Shown piece by piece: positions 16,054 through 25,347 of a stretch of DNA of 64,000 nucleotides; the stretch's first letter is position 1; each line of letters starts with the position of its first letter. The translations under genes and the position numbers were made by a program. Below the pieces are notes generated by a model that saw only the letters and a program-made list of their open reading frames with translations, was not told where the DNA came from and made no database searches. The stretch comes from Bifidobacterium boum (lineage in GTDB: Bacteria > Actinomycetota > Actinomycetes > Actinomycetales > Bifidobacteriaceae): positions 211,730 through 275,729 of the forward strand of contig NZ_JGYQ01000015.1 of NCBI RefSeq assembly GCF_000741535.1, given 5' to 3'.

Positions 16054-18377
16054 TCGTCAGGATCTTTCTTCCGGTTGAATTGACGCCACAAACCAAGAAC
16101 ACCCAGCAATACCGCCACAATGATGAAAGCGATACCTGTCTTATCGCTGATTTGCAGAGAACTGGTAATCGTCGTGGTCTGCGGTGAGGAGAAGTCCTTG
16201 CCGGCCTGATCCTGCAAGGACAAGTGGACATTGGTGGTTCCCGAAGTCGCCACACGGATTGTGAACGTCACTTGCTCCTCACCCCGCGCCGGGACGGTGA
16301 CGTCAGCGTAACGGTTGGTGACGATTTCCATCGAATCAGTCAGTGACGAAACCCGGACACGAACCGGATACGGTCCGGCGTTGCTGACCGTGACCGGCAG
16401 TTTCGCCGTCTCACTGACCACCGTCACCGTATCGGTCGGGGTGATGGTGATATTGCCGAACAATTTCGACGACAGGCCAGCGGCATCATCAGCCATCCGC
16501 TGGGACAATGACGTGTCGCCGGACAGTGCGAACAGCGCCATCCGGGATTGCAACGAAGACAGGCACGAAATCCATATGGAAGGACCCGTAGTCTTGGTTT
16601 GTGCGATTTTGTTCGCATCATGGCGGGCGAGGGACTGCTCGTCGCCGCTGCTCGACGTCTCCGACGCGGTACTGCCAGGCGTTGAAGATAAGGAAGCGGA
16701 CACGTCAGATGACAAGACAGTCTTCTTGAACCGTTTGAGACTCTCAACATCCCGGGAGAACGCCGAAAGCGCCGCTTCAAGACGTTTGCGGCACGAGGCG
16801 CCAAGGCCGGACGACTGCGGGACATACTCGGCGGCGGACTGTCCGCTACGGTAAGCGTCCGCATCCATCAATGTGTTCAAATCAGTCAGATTCAGCCAGC
16901 TTGACTGTTCAAGAGCGCTCATCAGTGAGTCAGCGAACGCCGTAGACGTTCCCGCATCAAGACAAACCAGCAGATTACGCGACGTATACGGCTGCTCCAT
17001 CTGATAGAACGCGCTTTGCGCGATGAAGCGCGACAGCCTGCCCGCATCACTGGTCTCACTGTCAGCCTCGCTACTGGTCGCCTTGCCGCGAGCCAGGCCG
17101 GTCAACTCCTGTTGGGCGACCAGCACGGTGATATCGCCGGAATCAGTGGACACGTCGTATTTGCCGGTATGCACCGTGCCCGAGGCGCCGCTTCCGTAGC
17201 CGGACGTGGCAATAACCGTCGAATATCCGGCCTGCCGTGCGATATTCAACGCGCGCTGGGTCCAACGGGCATGGCCTTGCAACGCGATCGCCTGCCGTGT
17301 CGACGTCGTGCTGCCGACCGCGGAACGGTATGCGGACACGCTTGCCGACGCATCCCAATCCGAAGTATTCACCCCGGCTTTCGTATACTTGTCAGGCGAA
17401 TCAAGCGCTGCATACGCGGTGATGTCGAACATGCTCGGCTGCATGATCGCCGTAGTCTGGGCGGGCATGGCCATCGCCTGAAGATACGACGGGTCGGCAA
17501 GAACTTGGAGTTTGGCGTGCTTGGCCAACAGCTGCGATTGCGCACGTTCCGTCTTGGCGATATCACCGGCAGGGGAGATCGCGTCAACAACCGACCTGCT
17601 GTTGAGCCACGAGCTTTCCGCATTCAGCATGTTGGTGACACTGGCGGTGTTGGTCTGCCACGTCTTTGACGCGAGCGGCTGCACGATCGTGATACCCATC
17701 GCAGGGGTGTCGGCGGTCTTCAAACCATCTGATGAGCGCGTCAGGAACGTATGCAGTGACGTTCCGCCCAGATGTGTCCCATCGGCCTGCGCTCCCGGAG
17801 TATAGGTGATCCTTACCGGCTTGGGCCCCCAGTTGGTTATTGCCGCCAGCTGTGGGGAAGAAGCATCGATATCGACATTGACTGTTGCGGTGCCATGGGC
17901 GGCGATAGCGCCGACATCGGTTTGGGCGAGCTGATCGTGCATCGGGATCCTGGATTGCCCTTGCGCCCAATCCTGTATATCCGTACGGGACACGAACGTG
18001 TAAAACACATTCGTGGATACGGTCAACGTGCCCGCCTCGTTCGTTGTGGTGCCGACATTGTGCAGGGTCAAACGGAGATGATAGCCGGAGGATGACGTGA
18101 CAACGGGCGTGATGCTGTCGATGGTCATCGTAGTGCCGTACGACGCTTCGGAGGAAGCCGATGTTGCGCTCGCCGACGCCGTGTTGCGGGCATGTTTGGC
18201 GGACGGCACCGTGCTTGCCTCAGCCATGGTGCAGCCGAACAGCGATGGCAGTATGATTGCAAGCACGATGGCGACCAGCAGGCATATGACATGCCGTGCC
18301 CGCGCCCTCATATTGTCGTGATGTACGGGGTAGTTCAACGTTATGCCTGCCTGTTCAGTTTCCTCGCGTAAAGCCAT
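16050..18377 (-). CDS. DUF6049 exported membrane-anchored protein
   Basis: The 775-residue product has an N-terminal membrane/signal segment (VICLLVAIVLAIILPSLFGC, about residues 30-49), a large extracytoplasmic part with beta-rich segments, and a C-terminal helix GIAFIIVAVLLGVLGLW followed by charged residues. This topology and its place between murJ and a NUDIX gene match the DUF6049 family (Rv3909-like in mycobacteria). The function is unknown, and envelope assembly is inferred from the overlap with murJ. The start is uncertain: ATG 18377 overlaps the NUDIX gene by 37 bases, ATG 18311 would begin MRARARHVICLL, and neither has a good ribosome site. Confidence 0.85.
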   Translation of the reverse strand: MALREETEQAGITLNYPVHHDNMRARARHVICLLVAIVLAIILPSLFGCTMAEASTVPSAKHARNTASASATSASSEASYGTTMTIDSITPVVTSSSGYHLRLTLHNVGTTTNEAGTLTVSTNVFYTFVSRTDIQDWAQGQSRIPMHDQLAQTDVGAIAAHGTATVNVDIDASSPQLAAITNWGPKPVRITYTPGAQADGTHLGGTSLHTFLTRSSDGLKTADTPAMGITIVQPLASKTWQTNTASVTNMLNAESSWLNSRSVVDAISPAGDIAKTERAQSQLLAKHAKLQVLADPSYLQAMAMPAQTTAIMQPSMFDITAYAALDSPDKYTKAGVNTSDWDASASVSAYRSAVGSTTSTRQAIALQGHARWTQRALNIARQAGYSTVIATSGYGSGASGTVHTGKYDVSTDSGDITVLVAQQELTGLARGKATSSEADSETSDAGRLSRFIAQSAFYQMEQPYTSRNLLVCLDAGTSTAFADSLMSALEQSSWLNLTDLNTLMDADAYRSGQSAAEYVPQSSGLGASCRKRLEAALSAFSRDVESLKRFKKTVLSSDVSASLSSTPGSTASETSSSGDEQSLARHDANKIAQTKTTGPSIWISCLSSLQSRMALFALSGDTSLSQRMADDAAGLSSKLFGNITITPTDTVTVVSETAKLPVTVSNAGPYPVRVRVSSLTDSMEIVTNRYADVTVPARGEEQVTFTIRVATSGTTNVHLSLQDQAGKDFSSPQTTTITSSLQISDKTGIAFIIVAVLLGVLGLWRQFNRKKDPDE

Positions 18378-18991
18378 GCGATCTTGCGTTCATTAGGATA
18401 GCTGAGCACATTGTCCAAATCCTCGAACTTCACCCAGATGGCGTCTTCGGCCTCGTGATCGGGATCGCCTTCAACCGTGAGTTCGCCGCTGATACGGCGG
18501 AGCGCATAATGATGGACAAGCTTGTGTACGCGCTGGCTGGTGCCGGTGAACCAGTAGTCGATGGTCGCAATGGAATCGACCACCTCGCCGAGGATCCCCG
18601 TCTCCTCATGCACTTCACGGACCGCGGTCTCCTGCGGTGTTTCACCCTTCTCAATATGCCCTTTGGGCAGGCACCATTCCAGATGGCCGCTGCGTGAATG
18701 CCGGGCGATAATCGCGACACGCCCCTGATTGTCAAAGACCAGGCCGCCGGCGGAATATTCCCTGACAACTGGAAGCTCCTGGGTGTCCAGTGAGGCGAAC
18801 GTCGCGGGCATATCCCCGGTACGACGTTGTGGCATCAGTGCGGGAGTAGGGGTGCCGGGCTCCTGATCTTGATAACGTACCGGCCGTTCCGACTGCGATG
18901 TGTACATCAGCGTGTCGGCGATCGGCCCGTTTTGGGTATGCTTATCCGCAGCGTTGGCGAGCATGCGCGCAAGGTCTGCGGGAGTAATCAT
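18341..18991 (-). CDS. NUDIX hydrolase (MutT-like)
   Basis: The product is a 216-residue NUDIX protein. The signature GHIEKGETPQETAVREVHEETG matches the Gx5Ex7REUxEExGU box and binds the metal for pyrophosphate-bond cleavage. The substrate is unknown. The neighbours (cca divergent, DUF6049 and murJ downstream) match the mycobacterial Rv3908 locus. The open frame continues to 19342, but that would run across cca. ATG 18991 has AAGGTGGA five bases upstream and is preferred. The first 80 residues (MITPADLARMLANAADKHTQ on) are not conserved NUDIX sequence. Confidence 0.92.
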   Translation of the reverse strand: MITPADLARMLANAADKHTQNGPIADTLMYTSQSERPVRYQDQEPGTPTPALMPQRRTGDMPATFASLDTQELPVVREYSAGGLVFDNQGRVAIIARHSRSGHLEWCLPKGHIEKGETPQETAVREVHEETGILGEVVDSIATIDYWFTGTSQRVHKLVHHYALRRISGELTVEGDPDHEAEDAIWVKFEDLDNVLSYPNERKIAWLYARKLNRQA

Positions 18992-19078
18992 GTCTTCCAC
19001 CTTACTCAAACCAATGTGCAGGTGGAGTGACGGTATGCTTGAAGGCGTAGAAAAAGTGACGAATCGAAAGGGCGCGCG

Positions 19079-20497
19079 TTGAATTTCGAAGTCTGGCCAG
19101 AGGCGATAGAGCTGGGCCGTATGTTCGCGGACGAAGGGTATGAGCTGGCTCTGGTGGGAGGTCCGGTTCGTGACTTGCTTCTGCATCGCAAATCCCACGA
19201 CCTGGACCTCTGCTCGTCTGCACGCCCCGAACAGTTCGAGCATATCTTGCGGGCGTGGGGGCATGACGGTTTTTGGGATATGGGACGCAAGTTTGGCACG
19301 CTCGGTGCGATGCGACGCCGACCGGACGGCACTGCGGTCCAAGTCGAAGTGACTACGTACCGTCGCGACACGTATGATCCGGATTCGCGCAAGCCGGAAG
19401 TCGATTACGGTGACTCACTCGAAGGTGACTTGTCCCGTCGTGATTTCACGGTGAACGCGATGGCATTGCGCGTGCCCGACTTGGAATTCGTCGACCCGTT
19501 CGGCGGCGCCAGCGATCTGGCCAAAGGCGTGTTGCGCACGCCGGTCGACCCCCGTCAATCCTTCGACGACGACCCGCTGCGCATGATGCGTGCCATCCGT
19601 TTCGTCGCCCAGCTGGGATTCAACATCGAACCGGAAACCGCACAGGCGATCACAGAAATGACCGACCGCATTCGTATCGTTTCCGCGGAACGGGTGCGTG
19701 ACGAACTGGTCAAAACATTGCTGTCGTCCCGTCCCCGCGCCGGTATCGAAGCGCTGGTGGATTCCGGTCTCGCCGATATCGTGCTGCCGGAAATCCCCGC
19801 GCTGAAACTGGAAATCGACGAGCACCACCGGCATAAGGATGTGTTCGAACACACGATGATCGTGCTCGACCGTGCCGTAGCGCTGGAAACCGGCCCCGAC
19901 GGCCCGGTTCCGGCCCCCGACCTCGAGTTGCGTTTGGCTGCGTTGATGCATGATATCGGCAAGCCGGCCACCAGAAAGTTCGAAGATCACGGCAAGGTCA
20001 GCTTCCATCATCATGATGCCGTCGGCGCGAAATTGACGCGCAAACGGTTGCGTGCCCTGCATTTCGACCATCATATCGTCCAGGATGTGAGCGAACTGGT
20101 GAACATCCATCTGCGGTTCCACGGGTATGTCGACGAACCGTGGACTGATTCCGCTGTCCGCCGCTACGTGCGTGACGCCGGACCGCTCTACGAGCGTCTC
20201 AACCGGTTGACCCGCGCCGACGCGACCACACAGAACAAGCGTAAAGCCCAGATGTTCTCGGATGCGATGGACGAAATGGAGCAACGGGTCCGAGACCTGA
20301 AGCAGCGTGAGGATATCGAAGCAATCCGTCCTGAACTTGACGGCAACGAAATCATGCAATTGCTCGGACTGGAACCCGGACCGCAAGTGGGTGCCGCCTA
20401 CCGGCATATGCTGGAATACCGGTTGGATAATGGTCAGGTCGGGCATGATGCCGCAGTTGAAGAACTCAAACGTTGGGCGGCATCAGCAGGCAAGTAA
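19079..20497 (+). CDS. cca: CCA-adding tRNA nucleotidyltransferase with HD domain
   Basis: The enzyme builds or repairs the tRNA 3' CCA end. The nucleotidyltransferase domain is at the N-terminus, with LVGGPVRDLLLHRKSHDLDL near 24-43 supplying the GG and metal-binding DxD residues. An HD phosphohydrolase-like domain follows, with LMHDIGKPATR near 288. The 472-residue length fits the actinobacterial family, sometimes labelled pcnA. The start is TTG 19079, with GAAAGGG just upstream; no in-frame ATG is nearby. It diverges from the NUDIX gene across 87 bp. Confidence 0.95.
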   Translation: MNFEVWPEAIELGRMFADEGYELALVGGPVRDLLLHRKSHDLDLCSSARPEQFEHILRAWGHDGFWDMGRKFGTLGAMRRRPDGTAVQVEVTTYRRDTYDPDSRKPEVDYGDSLEGDLSRRDFTVNAMALRVPDLEFVDPFGGASDLAKGVLRTPVDPRQSFDDDPLRMMRAIRFVAQLGFNIEPETAQAITEMTDRIRIVSAERVRDELVKTLLSSRPRAGIEALVDSGLADIVLPEIPALKLEIDEHHRHKDVFEHTMIVLDRAVALETGPDGPVPAPDLELRLAALMHDIGKPATRKFEDHGKVSFHHHDAVGAKLTRKRLRALHFDHHIVQDVSELVNIHLRFHGYVDEPWTDSAVRRYVRDAGPLYERLNRLTRADATTQNKRKAQMFSDAMDEMEQRVRDLKQREDIEAIRPELDGNEIMQLLGLEPGPQVGAAYRHMLEYRLDNGQVGHDAAVEELKRWAASAGK

Positions 20498-20574
20498 GCC
20501 GGCGTCAAGCCCGCATATCAACCGCATGCCGCCCACGTCGTCACGCCGCTCACGTGAACGGGGTGACGACGGTA

Positions 20575-20620
20575 ACGCAATGCCCGGTGCGCGGACGCAT
20601 CCGCACACCGGGCATTGCGT
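20575..20620. terminator. Bidirectional terminator between cca and the LytR_C gene
   Basis: Perfect 15-bp arms (20575-20589 and 20606-20620, core ATGCCCGGTG) flank a 16-base loop that itself contains a short inner pairing. The flanking genes converge. Confidence 0.85.
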
Positions 20621-20645
20621 GGGCCTAATCGGGCTGTGCCCGAAA

Positions 20646-21269
20646 TCAGTTCACCGGATCATGGGTGAGGGCCTTCGGCAGACTCGTCATCTTGCTGCCA
20701 TCAACACAGCCGTCGATATTCGCGATTTTTGCGCCTTTGCCCAGAACCCGCGACTTGGTTTTCAAATTGTCGAACGTGGCGCCAAGCACCACATCAATAA
20801 GTTTGTCCTGACGGTCATCCATCCTCATGACCGCGTCGGTGAAGTTGTCATTCAACGTGTACGCTTCGTTGATGGCGTTCTTGCCGTAATAGATCACCGT
20901 GCGCTTGACATCGGTTTTCTGATAGTTCGCCACATTCTCCACCGTGAACCCGCGGTTCGTGAGCGCCTCGCCGACAGCGCGGGCGAAACCGGAATGCTGC
21001 GTGCCGTTGAGTACCCGCACATGAACAGCCGACGTGTCCACGTATTTGGCCGTGCCAGACGAATCAGGTACCGCACATGCGACCGTCACGCCATGATTCG
21101 GCTGGTTTTCAGCGTTTTGCGGCTCCCCAAGACCAAAGATATGGAAATAGAACAGCAGCGATATGACCAGCGCGACCACCATGCACGCGATGGTGATGGA
21201 AAACACTGCGGTTTGTCGGCGGCGCACATAAGCCTTACGTGCCGCACGCTCATCATAGATTCCGGTCAT
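20646..21269 (-). CDS. LytR C-terminal-domain membrane protein
   Basis: The 207-residue product has a short basic cytosolic N-terminus (RAARKAYVRRRQ), one membrane helix (IACMVVALVISLLFYFHIF, about 26-45) and an extracytoplasmic LytR_C domain. VRVLNGTQHSGFARAVGEAL near 86-105 is the domain's typical opening strand and helix. The LytR_C domain is found at the end of some cell-wall polymer ligases but here stands alone without the ligase domain. It lies 32 bp downstream of ispE on the same strand. The exact role is unknown; an envelope role is likely. Confidence 0.85.
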   Translation of the reverse strand: MTGIYDERAARKAYVRRRQTAVFSITIACMVVALVISLLFYFHIFGLGEPQNAENQPNHGVTVACAVPDSSGTAKYVDTSAVHVRVLNGTQHSGFARAVGEALTNRGFTVENVANYQKTDVKRTVIYYGKNAINEAYTLNDNFTDAVMRMDDRQDKLIDVVLGATFDNLKTKSRVLGKGAKIANIDGCVDGSKMTSLPKALTHDPVN

Positions 21270-21301
21270 AGCATCCTCTTCGTCTTGGTATCCTTCTTAC
21301 T

Positions 21302-22225
21302 CTACCGGCAATCGCTGACGCTGGGCAGGACCTGTATTCGAGGCTGTGCCGGGGCGTTCGCTTCGATGAACCGATCAACAGCCCGACCGTCACGCCACGC
21401 CCGCCTGACCCCATCCATCGCCTGATCTGACGGCACAAACGCCACAACCGACGGTCCGGAACCGGAAACAAACGCATGCGACGCGCCCGCGGCGAGAGCC
21501 ACATCAATCGCGATACCGCTGCGTGGATGCAACCGGATGGCCGCATACTGCAAATCGTTTTCAGATCGCGGGCGGCATGAATCATCCTTGCCGTTGCCGA
21601 TACGGTCGAATTCGGCATAGACTTTAGGCGTGCTCAACGGGGTGTCATAGGCGCCAATCAGCACCCTACCGGCGAATCCTTGCCGTTGCAGGTTGATTCC
21701 GGCGGCACTGTCAGCGGCAATCCGGTCGATGCGCTCGCCGAAACCGGTGCCGTGTGCGTACCCGCCCACCAGGCAGAATGGCATGTCAGCGCCCAGTCCG
21801 GCGGCAATAGGCATCAGCTGTTCCATCGGCCAATGCAGTCCCCATAGGGTGTTGAGTGCGAGCAGTGTGGCGGCGGCGTCGGCGGACCCCCCGCCGAGTC
21901 CGGCGGCGACAGGAATGCGTTTGGTGATGTGTACGGCGGCGTCGGCGGGATGTCCGCTTGCCTGGGCGAGAGCGTCGAGGGCCCGGATGGCGTGATTGGC
22001 GTGGATATCACTGTCGGGGGTCAGGTCGCCGAGATGTTCGCCGATGATTCGCAATGTCGCGCCGCTGCCGGCTGGGGCCTCGGATACGGTGACCGTGTCA
22101 GCCACGCTGAGGGCGCAGTAGATGGTGTCCAGTGCGTGCCGGCCCGCCCATGCGGCTTGTTTCGCCCCGACATGCAGGGTGAGATTGGTTTTGGCGGGGC
22201 AATCCACGCTGACCGTTGCGCTCAT
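21302..22225 (-). CDS. ispE: 4-diphosphocytidyl-2-C-methyl-D-erythritol kinase
   Basis: IspE is a GHMP-family kinase that phosphorylates CDP-methylerythritol in the MEP isoprenoid pathway. The 307-residue product has PAKTNLTLHVG near the N-terminus and the glycine-rich ATP loop PVAAGLGGGSADAAA near 107-121, plus the C-terminal SGSGPSVVAFV. Its ATG overlaps the rsmA stop by four bases, the common rsmA-ispE coupling in actinobacteria. Confidence 0.95.
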   Translation of the reverse strand: MSATVSVDCPAKTNLTLHVGAKQAAWAGRHALDTIYCALSVADTVTVSEAPAGSGATLRIIGEHLGDLTPDSDIHANHAIRALDALAQASGHPADAAVHITKRIPVAAGLGGGSADAAATLLALNTLWGLHWPMEQLMPIAAGLGADMPFCLVGGYAHGTGFGERIDRIAADSAAGINLQRQGFAGRVLIGAYDTPLSTPKVYAEFDRIGNGKDDSCRPRSENDLQYAAIRLHPRSGIAIDVALAAGASHAFVSGSGPSVVAFVPSDQAMDGVRRAWRDGRAVDRFIEANAPAQPRIQVLPSVSDCR

Positions 22226-23193
22226 GCCGATGCCTCCCGTCCGTCAGCGTTGATACGGTCGCATGCGGCGGCGAGCCGGGTGAATTCGTCGATGGTCAGG
22301 GTCTCCCCGCGGCGTGTCGGATCAATATTCGCGGCTTCGAACGCCGCCTGGGGCACCAGGTGTTTCAACGCGGCATGCAGGGTTTTACGGCGCTGCCCGA
22401 ACGCGGCGTCGATGAGTGTGAACACCCGGTCGCGTGCGGGTGGTTCGCCTTGCGTCAGCGTGAGTTGCCCGTCGGGATACCGGGTGAAGGTGACGAGTGC
22501 GGAATCCACGTTGGGGGCTGGCCAGAACACGTTGCGGCCAATCAAAGCGGAACGTTCCGCATGGCCATACCAGGCGAGTTTGACGCTCGGCGTGCCGTAG
22601 ATTTTGCTGCCGGGCTTCGCCGCGAGCCGGTCGGCGACTTCTTTCTGGACCATCACGGTGAAATGGTCCAGCTGTCCGAAACGTTCCAGCAAGGTCAGGA
22701 TGATCGGGGTCGCCACGTTGTACGGCAGGTTCGCCACGAGGGTGATATGGTTCGCGTCACGTAGTTCGGGGACGTCATCAGGCGTTACGGTCAGCGCATC
22801 ATGGTTGATGACATGCAGGCGGTTCGAAGCGTCCGGCATGAAGGTGGCGACCGTGCCGGGTAGGCGTTGGGCGAGTGCCGGGTCGATTTCGATGGCGGTG
22901 ACACGCGTGCCGGCTTCTAGCAGGGCGAGCGTGAGTGAGCCCAAGCCCGGCCCGACTTCAAGCACGGTATCGTCTTGCGATACGCCTGATTCGTGGACGA
23001 TTTTGCGCACGGTACCCGGGTCGATGACGAAATTCTGCCCGAATTTCTTGGTTGGCTTGATGCCGGCGTCCGCTGCGATGCGGCGGATGTCTGCCGCCCC
23101 GAGCAGATGCCCGGATTGGTGCTGGCGCATCGATGTGGATTCCACTGTTGTGCTTTGCTCGTGGGACGGTTGTGGGATGGTTGTGGTGGTCAT
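22222..23193 (-). CDS. rsmA: 16S rRNA dimethyladenosine transferase RsmA (KsgA)
   Basis: RsmA dimethylates A1518 and A1519 of 16S rRNA. The 323-residue protein has KKFGQNFVIDPGTVRKIV, the SAM motif VLEVGPGLGSLTLALLE, and the catalytic NLPYNVATPI (NLPY box). About 30 N-terminal residues rich in Thr, Ser and His precede the conserved part. A second in-frame ATG at 23130 would remove 21 of these, and neither start has a convincing ribosome site. ispE follows with a four-base overlap. Confidence 0.96.
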   Translation of the reverse strand: MTTTTIPQPSHEQSTTVESTSMRQHQSGHLLGAADIRRIAADAGIKPTKKFGQNFVIDPGTVRKIVHESGVSQDDTVLEVGPGLGSLTLALLEAGTRVTAIEIDPALAQRLPGTVATFMPDASNRLHVINHDALTVTPDDVPELRDANHITLVANLPYNVATPIILTLLERFGQLDHFTVMVQKEVADRLAAKPGSKIYGTPSVKLAWYGHAERSALIGRNVFWPAPNVDSALVTFTRYPDGQLTLTQGEPPARDRVFTLIDAAFGQRRKTLHAALKHLVPQAAFEAANIDPTRRGETLTIDEFTRLAAACDRINADGREASA

Positions 23194-23317
23194 GTGCGCT
23201 TCTTGCTGTGTGTGCTGCTGCTGTATTGTCTGTTGGGGTTGCCGGTTCGATTGTCGTGCGTGCCGCGTCGGCGGGGATTATCCGCGGTTTGGTGCGGGCG
23301 GCGTGCAATCGGGCGAA

Positions 23318-24856
23318 TCAGTACCAGTTGTGGTCCTGCCAGTGTTTCCACGCTACGGATGGCGACCCGTAGGTGGTGGCGATGTAATACAGGCCCCAAT
23401 CGATTTGCACGGCGCCGTCATCCTTCCAGTTGGCGCCGAATCGCGCCATTTTGCTGCCTGGTAGGGATTGGGGGATGCCGTAGGCACCGGACTTGGGATT
23501 GCCGGCCCACCAGCGCCAACCGGATTCCTTGATCCACAGGTTGACCAGACAGTTCCACTCGTTGCCGATCCAGCCGCGTTGGGCGGCAGCGCCGGCCGCA
23601 TAGGTTTGGGCTTGTTGGACGGTCGGATGCCACAGGCGTGCACCGGCCGATGAGGAGCTGTTGTTGGAGTTGTTCGTATTGCCGGAATTCCCTGAATTCG
23701 AAGTGTTGCCGGTATTGGTTGACGGTTTGGACGTGCTCGGCTTCGGCGCGGGGGTTGTGGTCGGTGCTGGTGTGCTCTTCGATGGTGATGGTGATGGTTT
23801 GGCGGATGCGGACGGACTGCTCGAGGCTGATCCGGACGGCGACGGAGAGGATGAAGCTGACGGTGAAGAGGATGATCCGGACGAGCTGGAGCCCTTGTCC
23901 GATCCGGATGATGTCGATCCGCTGCCGGAATCGGACGATCCGCCTGCGGATTCGCTTGAATCGGCACCGGAATCAGTGTTGGTGTCGGCATCGTCTTGTG
24001 CCGGCTGTGCTGGCCCGACGGCGATGATCTGCGTCACCGGGATAGCTGTTGTTTGCGAGGAGATGAGTGTTTCGCTTTCTTTGACACCATCGACATATGT
24101 CACGTTGTAGGTGTCGGTTTTGCTGCCGTTCTGTCCTGCCTGTTGGATGACGGTTTGTCCCGGTTGCAAGCTGGTGTCGACGATGGTCTGTGTGTCGAAG
24201 GGGATGTTTTCCGTACGGGTTTCAGTTTCATGCTTGACGCGTTGGACGCGCAGGATTGTGGTGCCGTTATCTTTTTCGACGCTGACGCGGTCTTCTTTGC
24301 CGAGCGTGATGCCTTTGGAATCGAGGATTGAGGCGGCGGTCAGTTTGCCGTTGGGGGCAATGGAGGTTTTCCCGTCCGCGATGACGGTCACGGGGCCGTT
24401 TTCGTTGATGACCAAGCCGCCGGTGAGCTGGTTGTACACGTTTTTGATATCGACGGTGACTTTGGATGCCGCGACCTCGTTGGCTTCGAAGAATCCCAGC
24501 AGCTGGTCCATGCTGGTGGCGACCGTCCAGAACGGCACTTCGGTGCCGTCGATGTTGATTGTGGTCTCGTACGCCGAGCGGACGGTGACTACATCGTGGT
24601 CTTTGAGCTCGCCTTTGACGGTGGATTCGACGATGTCGTGTGACTTGACTGTCACGTGTTGTTCTTGCAGCAGCCGCTGGACCGTGGATGCATAGGTGGT
24701 CACGGTTGAGGTCTGCCCGTTGATGGACAGGGCGACAGTTTTGCGCGCTCCAACCGCGAATGTGCCCACTGAGGCGAGTATGACGGCGATTGAACAGCAC
24801 GCCACTCTGATACGACGTAACATCACTGTGCGCTGTGGTGTCCAACGACGCGCCAT
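23318..24856 (-). CDS. RpfB-like secreted cell-wall hydrolase (DUF348 x2, G5, lytic transglycosylase)
   Basis: This exported 512-residue protein is likely to cleave peptidoglycan. An N-terminal membrane/signal helix (ACCSIAVILASVGTFAVGA) is followed by two DUF348 repeats (VALSINGQTSTV and TTINIDGTEVPFW regions), a G5 domain (about 190-270) and a Ser/Asp then Pro/Thr/Asn-rich linker of about 110 residues. The C-terminal domain has LWIKESGWRWW, with a catalytic-type Glu, and GAYGIPQSLPGSKM, as in lytic transglycosylase/Apf-like domains rather than the classical Rpf domain. ATG 24856 has AAGGTGA upstream. The frame is open further upstream, but there it would cross the structured leader. It lies next to rsmA-ispE, as rpfB does in mycobacteria. 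Confidence 0.9.
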   Translation of the reverse strand: MARRWTPQRTVMLRRIRVACCSIAVILASVGTFAVGARKTVALSINGQTSTVTTYASTVQRLLQEQHVTVKSHDIVESTVKGELKDHDVVTVRSAYETTINIDGTEVPFWTVATSMDQLLGFFEANEVAASKVTVDIKNVYNQLTGGLVINENGPVTVIADGKTSIAPNGKLTAASILDSKGITLGKEDRVSVEKDNGTTILRVQRVKHETETRTENIPFDTQTIVDTSLQPGQTVIQQAGQNGSKTDTYNVTYVDGVKESETLISSQTTAIPVTQIIAVGPAQPAQDDADTNTDSGADSSESAGGSSDSGSGSTSSGSDKGSSSSGSSSSPSASSSPSPSGSASSSPSASAKPSPSPSKSTPAPTTTPAPKPSTSKPSTNTGNTSNSGNSGNTNNSNNSSSSAGARLWHPTVQQAQTYAAGAAAQRGWIGNEWNCLVNLWIKESGWRWWAGNPKSGAYGIPQSLPGSKMARFGANWKDDGAVQIDWGLYYIATTYGSPSVAWKHWQDHNWY

Positions 24857-25273
24857 GCCATCACCTTCCGAATACGTTGAATGGGTTGCCTGTGTGGCAG
24901 AGCCTCTGGCTTGCATTGTAGCGGTTTGGGCGGGCGTGATGCTCAATCTGGCGGGAGCTCGCAACATTCTCCCACATTCTTTGGGGGCATTCTTTGCTGG
25001 AGGTGATGGCGGCCTATCCTGCCTCGTAAGAAAAACGTCGCGATATAACGCGAGTCGCCCGGGGTTCTGCACCGCCGGACGACTCGCGCCAAGAGAAAGG
25101 GGAGCCGAAGAGAAGGGGATGTTCCGGCTCCCCTTAAGGTGAAGCTGGTTGGGGGGACGCTCCACCTTTTCCCAAGGGCCGTAGTTGGGGGGAAGGCCCT
25201 TGGTTTTACTTACTCGTGGTAAGACTCAATGTGATGCCATTATGCTGGCATGCTAATACTGTATCACGTTTAG
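24857..25273 (-). promoter_or_regulatory. Structured leader between tRNA-Thr and the RpfB-like gene
   Basis: This 417-bp stretch has no plausible gene but holds three long stem-loops, transcribed toward the hydrolase on the minus strand. The arms are 25172-25180 with 25195-25203 (9 bp), 25097-25107 with 25125-25135 (11 bp, G/C-rich), and 25050-25062 with 25075-25087 (broken by a small bulge). Shorter pairs lie at 25234-25251 and 25208-25222. The hairpins could terminate the tRNA transcript, form an attenuator, or both. I did not find the conserved CAGCTAACC-type segment of the ydaO (c-di-AMP) riboswitch that precedes many actinobacterial rpf genes. Confidence 0.55.
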
Positions 25274-25347
25274 AGCCTCCTGTCGGGATCGAACCGACGA
25301 CCTGCCGCTTACAAGGCGGCCGCTCTGGCCATCTGAGCTAAGGAGGC
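25274..25347 (-). tRNA. tRNA-Thr (anticodon TGT)
   Basis: Read on the minus strand, the acceptor stem GCCTCCT pairs with AGGAGGC. The D-arm is GCTC...GAGC, the anticodon stem GCCGC/GCGGC encloses the loop CTTGTAA with anticodon TGT (reads ACA, Thr), and the T-arm GTCGG-TTCGATC-CCGAC is intact. The CCA is not encoded and is added after transcription. Confidence 0.96.

Noticed and set aside
24857..25273. ydaO/c-di-AMP riboswitch before the RpfB-like gene
   Set aside because: The conserved CAGCTAACC-type and GGGGGACC-type segments were not found on the proper strand; only unrelated hairpins are seen.
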